The notes below the pieces were generated by a model. It worked only from the letters and a program-made list of their open reading frames with translations. It made no database searches and was not told the origin of the DNA. The position numbers and the translations under genes were made by a program. Positions 1 to 14,100 of a DNA stretch of 64,000 bases are shown here, in pieces (position 1 is the first letter of the stretch; every line of letters starts with the position of its first letter). The DNA lies in contig NC_135201.1 in NCBI RefSeq assembly GCF_050948175.1, forward strand, positions 496,001 through 560,000, read 5' to 3'. The stretch is from Xylocopa sonorina (Eukaryota; Arthropoda; Insecta; Hymenoptera; Apidae).

Positions 1-1137
1 GGGTAGCGGGATGAACCCGTCTCGGAACTGATGTACTCACGAAATAATCGTCGAAGGAAGTTTTTACGTCCCGCACGACGCGTTCTTCGTTTAGCGGCGC
101 GGCACATTCAAAACGTAATTCGTCTGGTTGGATACGAGTCGGTAAGCGGCGGTCCGCTCTAGCCTTGTCGGTCCAGGAGAACGAAGAATCGCTTTATAAC
201 TTCGAACAGTCAATGCTTATCATTCAACAGAGTTAAGCGGCGGTCCTCTCTAACTAAGTCGAATTCAAAACAATAGACTTACTCGAAGAGTGAATGTGTG
301 TTTCGAGTACGCGAATACCGTAGAATGTATGAGGGTATTAGAAATAATTGCAAGTGGAATATGTAAAATAAAACAAAGATATATTCTAATATAAAACCTA
401 CGCTTACACTTAACTTTCCCTAAACTAGATTAAAGTAGACTTAGTACGAACTAGAACTTGAATCGATATGAATTTAGAATCGAAGACACCTCGAAGTGAG
501 GTGACGGAATGGCCCTAAGGCATTGGATTGAAGTGAAGTCGAGCGAATTCGGATAAGAAGTGACTATCGTCTCGCGTGCACGCGACCTCCTCGGATCGCG
601 TGGCGCGCGAGTCGCTGGGCCCCGCGGTGGGGATGGACGGTCGAGGTAGGGCGGCCGCACGGCCCTCGCGGTGGGGCGGCCGGTCGGAGTGGGGCGCGGC
701 TCGCGTTCAGCGTGAACCGCGCGCGTCGAGTGCGCGAGTGATCGCGTCGCAACTTACAAATTAACGAACTTAGTCTTAGAAATACATATGTGTGTTGTTC
801 GTGTTACAATGGATGTGTCGTGTACTTAGATCTAGGATTTTAATATCTACGTGTATATACGTTCGAATAATATGTATATGGACGCGTTATATCGGGCGAT
901 TCGATGCGTTGTTCCTCAGGTGCCTCGTATCTCGCTGGATACGCGCGATAGCGCGGTCGAATGGTCGAACTCCTGGGTTGATGCTGCGGCTTGGCTGCCT
1001 TGGCTCGGCTGTAGGGCGGTACGCCCGTGTGCGGATGTGCTCGTCTCGTACGCTCAGGTGCAGCTTGTTGCAGGTAAGATGCTGCTGGATGCTGCGGGAG
1101 GCGCTGGTGGGTGTACGGCGGTACGCCGGACGTCACA
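1..1137 (-). mobile_element. LTR-like element, family E copy 1 (5' end, runs off window)
   Basis: Read on the minus strand from 1137, this block starts TGTGACGTCCGGCG and is alignable over about 1.1 kb with the plus-strand block at 31558-33150. Shared landmarks include a GC-rich stretch around 580-640 (shared core CGATCCGAGGAGGTCGCG), a segment around 370-410 (GTGTAAGCGTAGGTTTTATA) and a segment near 150-170 with TAGAGCGG. The TG start and sharp junction with satellite at 1137/1138 suggest an LTR terminus, with the element body to the left of the window. No reverse transcriptase is visible, so the LTR class is inference. Short open frames in the GC-rich part carry no recognisable domain. Confidence 0.5.
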
Positions 1138-1424
1138 ATAGTACTTCGCAATGAATATTGTGCCCTATCATGAAACATAGAAATGAGATGCGATATCGCG
1201 TTTTAAGAAGCATTACAACTCTATTGCTACGATACGTAGACATCTGCAAACGCTATTTCCTAGCAAGGAAGTGTCGCATTTACATTCATTTGAAGCGTAG
1301 ACGAGGAATACATAGTACTTCGCAATGAATATTATATCTTATCATGAATCATTGAAATGAGATGCGATATCGCGTTTTAAGAAGCATTACAACTCTATTG
1401 CTACGATACGTAGACATCTGCAAA

Positions 1425-2909
1425 CGCTACTTCCTAGCAAGGAAGTGTCACATTTACATTCATTTGAAGCGTAGACGAGGAATACATAGTACTTCGCAAT
1501 GAATATTATATCTTATAATGAAACATAGAAATGAGATGCGATATCGCGTTTTAAGAAGCTTTAGAACTCTACTGCTACGATACGTAGACATCTGCAAACG
1601 CTATTTCCTAGCAAGGAACTGCCGCATTTACATTCATTTGAAGCGTAGACGAGGAATACATAGTACTTCGCAATGAATATTGTGTCCTATCATGAAACAT
1701 AGAAATGAGATGCGATATCGCGTTTTAAGAATATTACAACTCTATTGCTACGATACGTAGACATCTGCAAACGCTATTTCCTACCAAGGAAGTGTCGCAT
1801 TTACATTCATTTGAAGCGAAGAAGAGGAATACATAGTACTTCGCAATGAATATTGTGTCCTATCATGAAACATAGAAGTGAGATGCGATATCGCGTTTTA
1901 AGAAGCATTACAACTCTATTGCTACGATACGTAGTCATCTGCAAACGCTATTTCCTAGCAAGGCAGTGTCGCATTTACATTCATTTGAAGCGTAGACGAG
2001 GAATACATAACGCTTCGTAATAAATATTATATCATGTCTTGAAACATAGAAGTGAGATGCGATATCGCGTTTTAAGAAGCATTACAACTCTATTGCTACG
2101 ATACGTAGTCATCTGCAAACGCTATTTCCTAGCAAGGCAGTGCCGCATTTACATTCATTTGAAGCGTAGACGAGGAATACATAACGCTTCGTAATGAATA
2201 TTATATCTTGTCTTGTAACATAGAAATGAGATGCGATATCGCGTTTTAAGAAGCTTTAGAACTCTATTGCTACGATACGTAGACATCTGCAAACGCTACT
2301 TCCTAGCAAGGAAGTGTCACATTTACATTCATTTGAAGCGTAGACGAGGAATACATAGTACTTCGCAATGAATATTATATCTTATAATGAAACATAGAAA
2401 TGAGATGCGATATCGCGTTTTAAGAAGCTTTAGAACTCTACTGCTACGATACGTAGACATCTGCAAACGCTATTTCCTAGCAAGGAACTGCCGCATTTAC
2501 ATTCATTTGAAGCGTAGACGAGGAATACATAGTACTTCGCAATGAATATTGTGTCCTATCATGAAACATAGAAATGAGATGCGATATCGCGTTTTAAGAA
2601 TATTACAACTCTATTGCTACGATACGTAGACATCTGCAAACGCTATTTCCTACCAAGGAAGTGTCGCATTTACATTCATTTGAAGCGAAGAAGAGGAATA
2701 CATAGTACTTCGCAATGAATATTGTGTCCTATCATGAAACATAGAAGTGAGATGCGATATCGCGTTTTAAGAAGCATTACAACTCTATTGCTACGATACG
2801 TAGTCATCTGCAAACGCTATTTCCTAGCAAGGCAGTGTCGCATTTACATTCATTTGAAGCGTAGACGAGGAATACATAACGCTTCGTAATGAATATTATA
2901 TCTTGTCTT
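1425..2909 (+). repeat. Five-monomer (869 bp) duplication inside satellite A
   Basis: The rare combination GAAGTGTCAC, GAACTGCCGC, CTACCAAGGAA and CGAAGAAGAGG occurs in the same order at 1442/1616/1781 and again 869 bp later at 2311/2485/2650. The duplicated stretch is about 1425-2040 versus 2294-2909, with few differences by eye. This is five monomer lengths minus one base, a typical product of unequal exchange. Confidence 0.8.
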
Positions 2910-3779
2910 GAAACATAGAAATGAGATGCGATATCGCGTTTTAAGAAGCATTACAACTCTATTGCTACGATACGTAGACATCTGCAAACGCTATTTCCTA
3001 GCAAGGAAGTGTCGTATTTACATTCATTTGAAGCGTAGACGAGGAATACATAGTACTTCGCAATGAATATTGTGTCCTATCATGAAACATAGAAATGAGA
3101 TGCGATATCGCGTTTTAAGAAGCATTACAACTCTATTGCTACGATACCTAGACATCTGCAAACGCTATTTCCTAGCAAGGAAGTGTCGCATTTACATTCA
3201 TTTGAAGCGTAGACAAGGAATACATAACACTTCGCAATGAATATTATATCTTATCATGAATCATTGAAATGAGATGCGATATCGCGTTTTAAGAAGCTTC
3301 ATAACTCTATTGCTACGATACGTAGACATCTGCAAATGCTATTTCCTAGCAAGGAAGTGCCGCATTTACATTCATTTGAAGCGTAGACGAGGAATACATA
3401 GTACTTCGCAATGAATATTGTGTCCTATCATGAAACATAGAAATGAGATGCGATATCGCATTTTAAGAAGCATTACAACTCTATTGCTACGATACGTATA
3501 AATCTGCAAACGCTATTTCCTAGCAAGGAAGTGTCGCATTTACATTCTTTTGAAGTGAATACGAGGTATACATGAGACTTCGCAATGAAAATTATATCTT
3601 ATCATGAAACATAGAAATGGGATACGATATCGCATTTTAAGAAGCCTTAGAACTCTACTGCTTCCATAAGTAGACACCTGCAATCGCTATTTCCTAGCAA
3701 GGAAGTGTCGCATTTACATTCATTTGAAGCGTAAACGAGGAATACATAGTACTTCACAATGAATATTATATCTTATCAT

Positions 3780-5990
3780 GAAACATAGATATGAGATGCG
3801 ATGTCGCGGTTTAAGAAGCTTTAGAATTCTATTGCTTCCATACGTAGACACCTGCAATCGCTATTTCCTAGCAAGGAAGTGTCGCATTTACATTCATTTG
3901 AAGCGTAGACGAGGAATACATAGTACATCGCAATGAATATTGTGTCTTATCATGAAACATAGAAATGAGATGCGATATCGCGTTTTAAGAAGCATTACAA
4001 CTCTATTGCTACGATACGTAGACATCTGCAAACGCTATTTCCTAGCAAGGAAGTGTCGCATTTACATTCATTTGAAGCGTAGACGAGGAATACATAGTAC
4101 TTCGCAATGAATATTATATCTTATCATGAAACATAGAAATGAGATGCGATATCCCGTTTTAAGAAGCATTACAACTCTATTGCTGCGATACGTAGACATC
4201 TGCAAACGCTATTTCCTAGCAAGGAAGTGTCGCATTTACATTGATTTGAAGCGTAGACGAGGAATACATAGTACTTCGCAATGAATATTATATCTTATAA
4301 TGAAACATAGAAATGAGATGCGATGTCGCGTTTTAAGAGTCTTTAGAACTCTATTGCTACGATACGTAGACATCTGCAAACGCTATTTCCCAGCAGGGAA
4401 GTATCGCATTTACATTCATTTGAAGCGTAGACGAGGAATACATAGTACTTCGCAATGAATATTATATCTTATCATGAAACATAGAAATGAGATGCGATAT
4501 CGCGTTTTAAGAAGCATTACAACTCTATTGCAACGATACGTAGAAATCTGAAAACGCTATTTCCTAGCAAGGAAGTGTCGCACTTACATTCATTTGAAGC
4601 GTAGACGAGGAATACATAGTACTTCGCAATGAAAATTATATCTTATCATGAAACATAGAAATGGGATACGATATCGCATTTTAAGAAGCCTTAGAACTCT
4701 ACTGCTTCCATAAGTAGACACCTGCAATCGCTATTTCCTAGCAAGGAAGTGTCGCATTTACATTCATTTGAAGCGTAGACGAGGAATACATAGTACTTCG
4801 CAATGAATATTATATCTTATAATGAAACATAGAAATGAGATGCGATGTCGCGTTTTAAGAGGCTTTAGAACTCTATTGCTACGATACGTAGACATCTGCA
4901 AACGCTATTTCCCAGCAGGGAAGTATCGCATTTACATTCATTTGAAGCGTAGACGAGGAATACATAGTACTTTGCAATGAATATTATATCTTATCATGAA
5001 ACATAGAAATGAGATGCGATATCGCGTTTTAAGAAGCATTACAACTCTATTGCTACGATACGTAGAAATCTGCAAACGCTATTTCCTAGCAAGGAAGTGT
5101 CGCATTTACATTCATTTGAAGCGCAGACGAGGAATACAGAACGCTTCCCAATGAATATTATATCTTATCATGAAACATAGATATGAGATGCGATGTCGCG
5201 GTTTAAGAAGCTTTAGAATTCTACTGCTTCCATACGTAGACACCTGCAATCGCTATTTCCTAGCAAGGAAGTCTCGCATTTACATTCATTTGAAGCGTAG
5301 ACGAGGAATACATAGTACATCGCAATGAATATTGTGTCTTATCATGAAACATAGAAATGAGATGCGATATCGCGTTTTAAGAAGCATTACAACTCTATTG
5401 CTACGATACGTAGACATCTGCAAACGCTATTTCCTAGCAAGGAAGTGTCGCATTTACATTCATTTGAAGCGTAGACGAGGAATACATAGTACTTCGCAAT
5501 GAATATTATATCTTATCATGAAACATAGAAATGAGATGCGATATCCCGTTTTAAGAAGCATTACAACTCTATTGCTGCGATACGTAGACATCTGCAAACG
5601 CTATTTCCTAGCAAGGAAGTGTCGCATTTACATTGATTTGAAGCGTAGACGAGGAATACATAGTACTTCGCAATGAATATTATATCTTATAATGAAACAT
5701 AGAAATGAGATGCGATGTCGCGTTTTAAGAGTCTTTAGAACTCTATTGCTACGATACGTAGACATCTGCAAACGCTATTTCCCAGCAGGGAAGTATCGCA
5801 TTTACATTCATTTGAAGCGTAGACGAGGAATACATAGTACTTCGCAATGAATATTATATCTTATCATGAAACATAGAAATGAGATGCGATATCGCGTTTT
5901 AAGAAGCATTACAACACTATTGCTACGATACGTAGAAATCTGAAAACGCTATTTCCTAGCAAGGAAGTGTCGCACTTACATTTATTTGAA
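3780..5990 (+). repeat. Eight-monomer (1392 bp) duplication inside satellite A
   Basis: CATAGTACATCG at 3919 and 5311, and ATATCCCGTTTTAAG at 4149 and 5541, are both 1392 bp apart (8 x 174). The following variants (ATTGATTTGAAGCG, the CCCAGCAGGGAAG monomer, TCTGAAAACGC) come in the same order in both copies. ATATCCCG recurs at 9890, 14411 and 18759, spaced 4349, 4521 and 4348 bp, that is about 25 to 26 monomers. Confidence 0.8.
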
Positions 5991-6069
5991 GCGTAGACGA
6001 GGAATACATAGTACTTCGCAATGAATATTATATCTTATCATGAAACATAGAAATGAGATGCGATATCGC

Positions 6070-8110
6070 GTTTTAAGAAGCTTTAGAACTCTACTGCTTC
6101 CATACGTAGATACCTGCAATCGCTATTTCCTAGCAAGGAAGTGTCGCATTTACATTCATTTGAAGCGTAGACGAGGAATACATAGTTCTTCGCAATGAAT
6201 ATTATATCTTATCATGAATCATAGAAATGAGATGCGATATCGCGTTTTAAGAAGCCTTAGAACTCTACTGCTTCCATAAGTAGACACCTGCAATCGCTAT
6301 TTCCTAGCAAGGAAGTGTCGCATTTACATTCATTTGAAGCGTAGACGAGGAATACATAACACTGCGCAATGAATATTATATCTTATCATGAATCATTGAA
6401 ATGAGATGCGATATCGCGTTTTAAGAAGCTTCAGAACTCTATTGCTACGATACGTAGACATCTGCAAGCGCTATTTCCTAGCAAGGAAGTGTCGCATTTA
6501 CATTCATTTGAAGCGTAGACGAGGAATACATAGTACTTCGCAATGAATATTATATCTTATCATGAAACATAGATATGAGATGCGATGTCGCGGTTTAAGA
6601 AGCTTTAGAATTCTACTGCTTCCATACGTAGACACCTGCAATCGCTATTTCCTAGCAAGGAAGTGTCGCATTTACATTCATTTGAAGCGTAGACGAGGAA
6701 TACATAGTACTTCGCAATGAATATTGTGTCCTATCATGAAACATAGAAATGAGATGCGATATCGCGTTTTAAGAAGCATCACAACTCTATTGCTACGATT
6801 CGTAGACATCTGCAAGCGCTATTTCCTGGCAAGGAAGTGTCGCATTTACATTCATTTGAAGCATAGACGAGGAATACATAGTACTTCGCAATGAAAATTA
6901 TATCTTATCATGAAACATAGATATGAGATGCGATGTCGCGGTTTAAGAAGCTTTACAACTCTACTGCTTCCATACGTAGACACCTGCAATCGCTATTTCC
7001 TTGCAAGGAAGTGTCGCATTTACATTCATTTGAAGCGTAGACGAGGAATACATAGTACTTCGCAATGAATATTGTGCCCTATCATGAAACATAGAAATGA
7101 GATGCGATATCGCGTTTTAAGAAGCTTTAGAACTCTACTGCTTCCATACGTAGATACCTGCAATCACTATTTCCTAGCAAGGAAGTGTCGCATTTACATT
7201 CATTTGAAGCGTAGACGAGGAATACATAGTTCTTCGCAATGAATATTATATCTTATCATGAATCATAGAAATGAGATGCGATATCGCGTTTTAAGAAGCC
7301 TTAGAACTCTACTGCTTCCATAAGTAGACACCTGTTATCGCTATTTCCTAGCAAGGAAGTGTCGCATTTACATTCATTTGAAGCGTAGACGAGGAATACA
7401 TAACACTGCGCAATGAATATTATATCTTATCATGAATCATTGAAATGAGATGCGATATCGCGTTTTAAGAAGCTTCAGAACTCTATTGCTACGATACGTA
7501 GACATCTGCAAGCGCTATTTCCTAGCAAGGATGTGTCGCATTTACATTCATTTGAAGCGTAGACGAGGAATACATAGTACTTCGCAATGAATATTATATC
7601 TTATCATGAAACATAGATATGAGATGCGATGTCGCGGTTTAAGAAGCTTTAGAATTCTACTGCTTCCATACGTAGACACCTGCAATCGCTATTTCCTAGC
7701 AAGGAAGTGTCGCATTTACATTCATTTGAAGCGTAGACGAGGAATACATAGTACTTCGCAATGAATATTGTGTCCTATCATGAAACATAGAAATGAGATG
7801 CGATATCGCGTTTTAAGAAGCATTACAACTCTATTGCTACGATTCGTAGACATCTGCAAGCGCTATTTCCTGGCAAGGAAGTGTCGCATTTACATTCATT
7901 TGAAGCGTAGACGAGGAATACATAGTACTTCGCAATGAAAATTATATCTTATCATGAAACATAGATATGAGATGCGATGTCGCGGTTTAAGAAGCTTTAC
8001 AACTCTACTGCTTCCATACGTAGACACCTGCAATCGCTATTTCCTTGCAAGGAAGGGTCGCATTTACATTCATTTGAAGCGTAGACGAGGAATACATAGT
8101 ACTTCGCAAT
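6070..8110 (+). repeat. Six-monomer higher-order repeat (1044 bp), two tandem copies
   Basis: CATAGTTCTTCGC at 6181 and 7225 and CATAACACTGCGC at 6355 and 7399 are exactly 1044 bp apart. Six distinguishable monomer types follow in fixed order, ending with a TTCCTGGCAAGGAA monomer and a TTCCTTGCAAGGAA monomer. Further copies, full or partial, start near 10075, 11985, 14945 and 18240, separated by other monomer types. Confidence 0.85.
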
Positions 8111-11100
8111 GAATATTGTGCCCTATCATGAAACATAGAAATGAGATGCGATATCGCGTTTTAAGAAGCATTACAGCTCTATTGCTACGATACGTAGATA
8201 TCTGCAAACGCTATTTCCTAGCAAGGAAGTGTCGCATTTACATTCATTTGAAGCGTAGACGAGGAATACATAGTACTTCGCAATGAATATTATATCTTAT
8301 CATGAATCATTGAAATGAGATGCGATATCGCGTTTTAAGAAGCATTACAACTCTATTGCTACGATACGTAGACATCTGCAAACGCTATTTCCTAGCAAGG
8401 AAGTGTCACATTTACATTCATTTGAAGCGTAGACGAGGAATACATAGTACTTCGCTATGAATATTATATCTTATAATGAAACATATAAATGAGATGCGAT
8501 ATCGCGTTTTAAGAATATTACAACTCTATTGCTACGATACGTAGACATCTGCAAACGCTATTTCCTAGCAAGGAAGTGTCGCATTTACATTCATTTGAAG
8601 CGAAGAAGAGGAATACATAGTACTTCGCAATGAATATTGTGTCTTATCATGAAACATAGAAGTGAGATGCGATATCGCGTTTTAAGAAGCATCACAACTC
8701 TATTGCTACGATACGTAGACATCTGCAAACGCTATTTCCTAGCAAGGAAGTGTCGCATTTACACTCATTTGAAGCGTAGACGAGGAATACATAGTACTCC
8801 GCAATGAATATTATATCTTATCATGAATCATTGAAATGAGATGCGATATCGCGTTTTAAGAAGCATTACAACTCTATTGCTACGATACGTAGACATCTGC
8901 AAACGCTATTTCCTAGCAAGGAAGTGTCGCATTTACATTCATTTGAAGCAAGGAGGAGGAATACATAGTACTTCGCAATGAATATTGTGTCTTATCATGA
9001 AACATAGAAGTGAGATGCGATATCGCGTTTTAAGAAGCATTACAAATCTATTGCTACGTTACGTAGACATCTGCAAACGCTATTTCCTAGCAAGGAAGTG
9101 TCGCATTTACATTCATTTGAAGCGTAGACGAGGAATACATAGTACTTCGCAATGAATATTGTGTCCTATCATGAAACATAGAAATGAGATGCGATATCGC
9201 GGTTTAAGAAGCATTACAACTCTATTGCTACGATACGTAGTCATCTGCAAACGCTATTTCCTAGCAAGGCAGTGTCACATTTATATTCATTTGAAGCGTA
9301 GACGAGGAATACATAATGCTTCGTAATGAATATTATATCTTGTCTTGAAACATAGAAATGAGATGCGATATCGCGTTTTAAGAAGCATTACAACTCTATT
9401 GCTACGATACGTAGACATCTGCAAACGCTATTTCCTAGCAAGGAAGTGTCGCATTTACATTCATTTGAAGCGTAGACGAGGAATACATAACACTTCGCAA
9501 TGAATATTATATCTTATCATGAATTATAGAAATGAGATGCGATATCGCGTTTTAAGAAGCTTCAGAACTCTATTGCTACGATACGTAGACATCTGCAAAC
9601 ACTATTTCCTAGCAAGGAAGTGTCGCATTTACATTCATTTGAAGCGTAGACGAGGAATACATAGTACTTCGCAATGAATATTATATCTTATCATGAAACA
9701 TAGAAATGAGATGCGATATCGCGTTTTAAGAAGCATTACAACTCTATTGCTACGATACGTAGACATCTGCAAACGCTATTTCCTAGCAAGGAAGTGTCGC
9801 ATTTACATTCATTTGAAGCGTAGACGAGGAATACATAGTACTTCGCAATGAATATTATATCTTATCATGAAACATAGAAATGAGATGCGATATCCCGTTT
9901 TAAGAAGCATTACAACTCTATTGCTGCGATACGTAGACATCTGCAAACGCTATTTCCTAGCAAGGAAGTGTCGCATTTACATTGATTTGAAGCGTAGACG
10001 AGGAATACATAGTACTTCGCAATGAATATTATATCTTATAATGAAACATAGAAATGAGATGCGATGTCGCGTTTTAAGTGTCTTTAGAACTCTACAGCTT
10101 CCATACGTAGATACCTGCAATCGCTATTTCCTAGCAAGGAAGTGTCGCATTTACATTCATTTGAAGCGTAGACGAGGAATACATAGTTCTTCGCAATGAA
10201 TATTATATCTTATCATGAATCATAGAAATGAGATGCGATATCGCGTTTTAAGAAGCCTTAGAACTCTACTGCTTCCATAAGTAGACACCTGCAATCGCTA
10301 TTTCCTAGCAAGGAAGTGTCGCATTTACATTCATTTGAAGCGTAGACGAGGAATACATAACACTGCGCAATGAATATTATATCTTATCATGAATCATTGA
10401 AATGAGATGCGATATCGCGTTTTAAGAAGCTTCAGAACTCTATTGCTACGATACGCAGACATCTGCAAGCGCTATTTCCTAGCAAGGAAGTGTCGCATTT
10501 ACATTCATTTGAAGCGTAGACGAGGAATACATAGTACTTCGCAATGAATATTATATCTTATCATGAAACATAGATATGAGATGCGATGTCGCGGTTTAAG
10601 AAGCTTTAGAATTCTACTGCTTCCATGCGTAGACACCTGCAATCGCTATTTCCTAGCAAGGAAGTGTCGCATTTACATTCATTTGAAGCGTAGACGAGGA
10701 ATACATAGTACTTCGCAATGAATATTGTGTCCTATCATGAAACATAGAAATGAGATGCGATATCGCGTTTTAAGAAGCATTACAACTCTATTGCTACGAT
10801 TCGTAGACATCTGCAAGCGCTATTTCCTGGCAAGGAAGTGTCGCATTTACATTCATTTGAAGCGTAGACGAGGAATACATAGTACTTCGCAATGAAAATT
10901 ATATCTTATCATGAAACATAGATATGAGATGCGATGTCGCGGTTTAAGAAGCTTTACAACTCTACTGCTTCCATACGTAGACACCTGCAATCGCTATTTC
11001 CTTGCAAGGAAGTGTCGCATTTACATTCATTTGAAGCGTAGACGAGGAATACATAGTACTTCGCAATGAATATTGTGCCCTATCATGAAACATAGAAATG

Positions 11101-14100
11101 AGATGCGATATCGCGTTTTAAGAAGCATTACAACTCTATTGCTACGATACGTAGATATCTGCAAACGCTATTTCCTAGCAAGGAAGTGTCGCATTTACAT
11201 TCATTTGAAGCGTAGACGAGGAATACATAGTACTTCGCAATGAATATTATATCTTATAATGAAACATAGAAATGAGATGCGATATCGCGTTTTAAGAATA
11301 TTACAACTCTATTGCTACGATACGTAGACATCTGCAAACGCTATTTCCTAGCAAGGAAGTGTCGCATTTACATTCATTTGAAGCGAAGAAGAGGAATACA
11401 TAGTACTTCGCAATGAATATTGTGTCTTATCATGAAACATAGAAGTGAGATGCGATATCGCGTTTTAAGAAGCATTACAACTCTATTGCTACAATACGTA
11501 GACATCTGCAAACGCTATGTCCTAGCAAGGAAGTGTCGCATTTACACTCATTTGAAGCGTAGACGAGGAATACATAGTACTTCGCAATGAATATTATATC
11601 TTATAATGAAACATAGAAATGAGATGCGATGTCGCGTTTTAAGAGTCTTTAGAACTCTATTGCTACGATACGTAGACATCTGCAAACGCTATTTCCCAGC
11701 AGGGAAGTATCGGATTTACATTCATTTGAAGCGCAGACGAGGAATACATAGTACTTCGCAATGAATATTATATCTTATCATGAAACGTAGAAATGAGATG
11801 CGATATCGCGTTTTAAGAAGCATTACAACTCTATTGCTACGATACGTAGAAATCTGAAAACGCTATTTCCTAGCAAGGAAGTGTCGCACTTACATTCATT
11901 TGAAGCGTAGACGAGGAATACATAGTACTTCGCAATGAATATTATATCTTATCATGAAACATAGAAATGAGATGCGATATCGCGTTTTAAGAAGCTTTAG
12001 AACTCTACTGCTTCCATACGTAGATACCTGCAATCGCTATTTCCTAGCAAGGAAGTGTCGCATTTACATTCATTTGAAGCGTAGACGAGGAATACATAGT
12101 TCTTCGCAATGAATATTATATCTTATCATGAATCATAGAAATGAGATGCGATATCGTGTTTTAAGAAGCCTTAGAACTCTACTGCTTCCATAAGTAGACA
12201 CCTGCAATCGCTATTTCCTAGCAAGGAAGTGTCGCATTTACATTCATTTGAAGCGTAGACGAGGAATACATAACACTGCGCAATGAATATTATATCTTAT
12301 CATGAATCATTGAAATGAGATGCGATATCGCGTTTTAAGAAGCTTCAGAACTCTATTGCTACGATACGTAGACATCTGCAAGAGCTATTTCCTAGCAAGG
12401 AAGTGTCGCATTTACATTCATTTGATGCGTAGACGAGGAATACATAGTACTTCGCAATGAATATTATATCTTATCATGAAACATAGATATGAGATGCGAT
12501 GTCGCGGTTTAAGAAGCTTTAGAATTCTACTGCTTCCATACGTAGACACCTGCAATCGCTATTTCCTAGCAAGGAAGTGTCACATTTACATTCATTTGAA
12601 GCGTAGACGAGGAATACATAGTACTTCGCAATGAATATTGTGTCCTATCATGAAACGTAGGAATGAGATGCGATATCGCGTTTTAAGAAGCATTACAACT
12701 CTATTGCTACGATTCGTAGACATCTGCAAGCGCTATTTCCTGGCAAGGAAGTGTCGCATTTACATTCATTTGAAGCGTAGACGAGGAATACATAGTACTT
12801 CGCAATGAATATTATATCTTATCATGAATCATTGAAATGAGATGCGATATCGCGTTTTAAGAAGCATTACAACTCTATTGCTACGATACGTAGATATCTG
12901 CAAACGCTATTTCCTAGCAAGGAAGTGTCGCATTTACATTCATTTGAAGCGTAGACGAGGAATACATAGTACTTCGCAATGAATATTATATCTTATCATG
13001 AATCATTGAAATGAGATGCGATATCGCGTTTTAAGAAGCATTACAACTCTATTGCTACGATACGTAGACATCTGCAAACGCTATTTCCTAGCAAGGAAGT
13101 GTCACATTTACATTCATTTGAAGCGTAGACGAGGAATACATAGTACTTCGCAATGAATATTATATCTTATAATGAAACATAGAAATGAGATGCGATATCG
13201 CGTTTTAAGAATATTACAACTCTATTGCTACGATACGTAGACATCTGCAAACGCTATTTCCTAGCAAGGAAGTGTCGCATTTACATTCATTTGAAGCGAA
13301 GAAGAGGAATACATAGTACTTCGCAATGAATATTGTGTCTTATCATGAAACATAGAAGTGAGATGCGATATCGCGTTTTAAGAAGCATTACAACTCTATT
13401 GCTACGATACGTAGACATCTGCAAACGCTATTTCCTAGCAAGGAAGTGTCGCATTTACACTCATTTGAAGCGTAGACGAGGAATACATAGTACTCCGCAA
13501 TGAATATTATATCTTATCATGAATCATTGAAATGAGATGCGATATCGCGTTTTAAGAAGCATTACAACTCTATTGCTACGATACGTAGACATCTGCAAAC
13601 GCTATTTCCTAGCAAGGAAGTGTCACATTTACATTCATTTGAAGCGTAGACGAGGAATACATAGTACTTCGCAATGAATATTATATGTTATAATGAAACA
13701 TAGAAATGAAATGCGATATCGCGTTTTAAGAAGCTTTAGAACTCCATTGCTACGATACGTAGACATCTGCAAACGCTATTTCCCAGCAAGGAAGTGCCGC
13801 ATTTACATTCATTTGAAGCGTAGACGAGGAATACATAGTACTTCGCAATGAATATTGTGTCCTATCATGAAACATAGAAATGAGATGCGATATCGCGTTT
13901 TAAGAATATTACAACTCTATTGCTACGATACGTAGACATCTGCAAACGCTATTTCCTAGCAAGGAAGTGTCGCATTTACATTCATTTGAAGCAAGGAGGA
14001 GGAATACATAGTACTTCGCAATGAATATTGTGTCTTATCATGAAACATAGAAGTGAGATGCGATATCGCGTTTTAAGAAGCATTACAAATCTATTGCTAC

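Noticed and set aside
792..1154. Overlapping 96-120 codon frames on both strands
   Set aside because: They lie in the GC-rich part of the family E element, overlap each other on both strands and show no domain.
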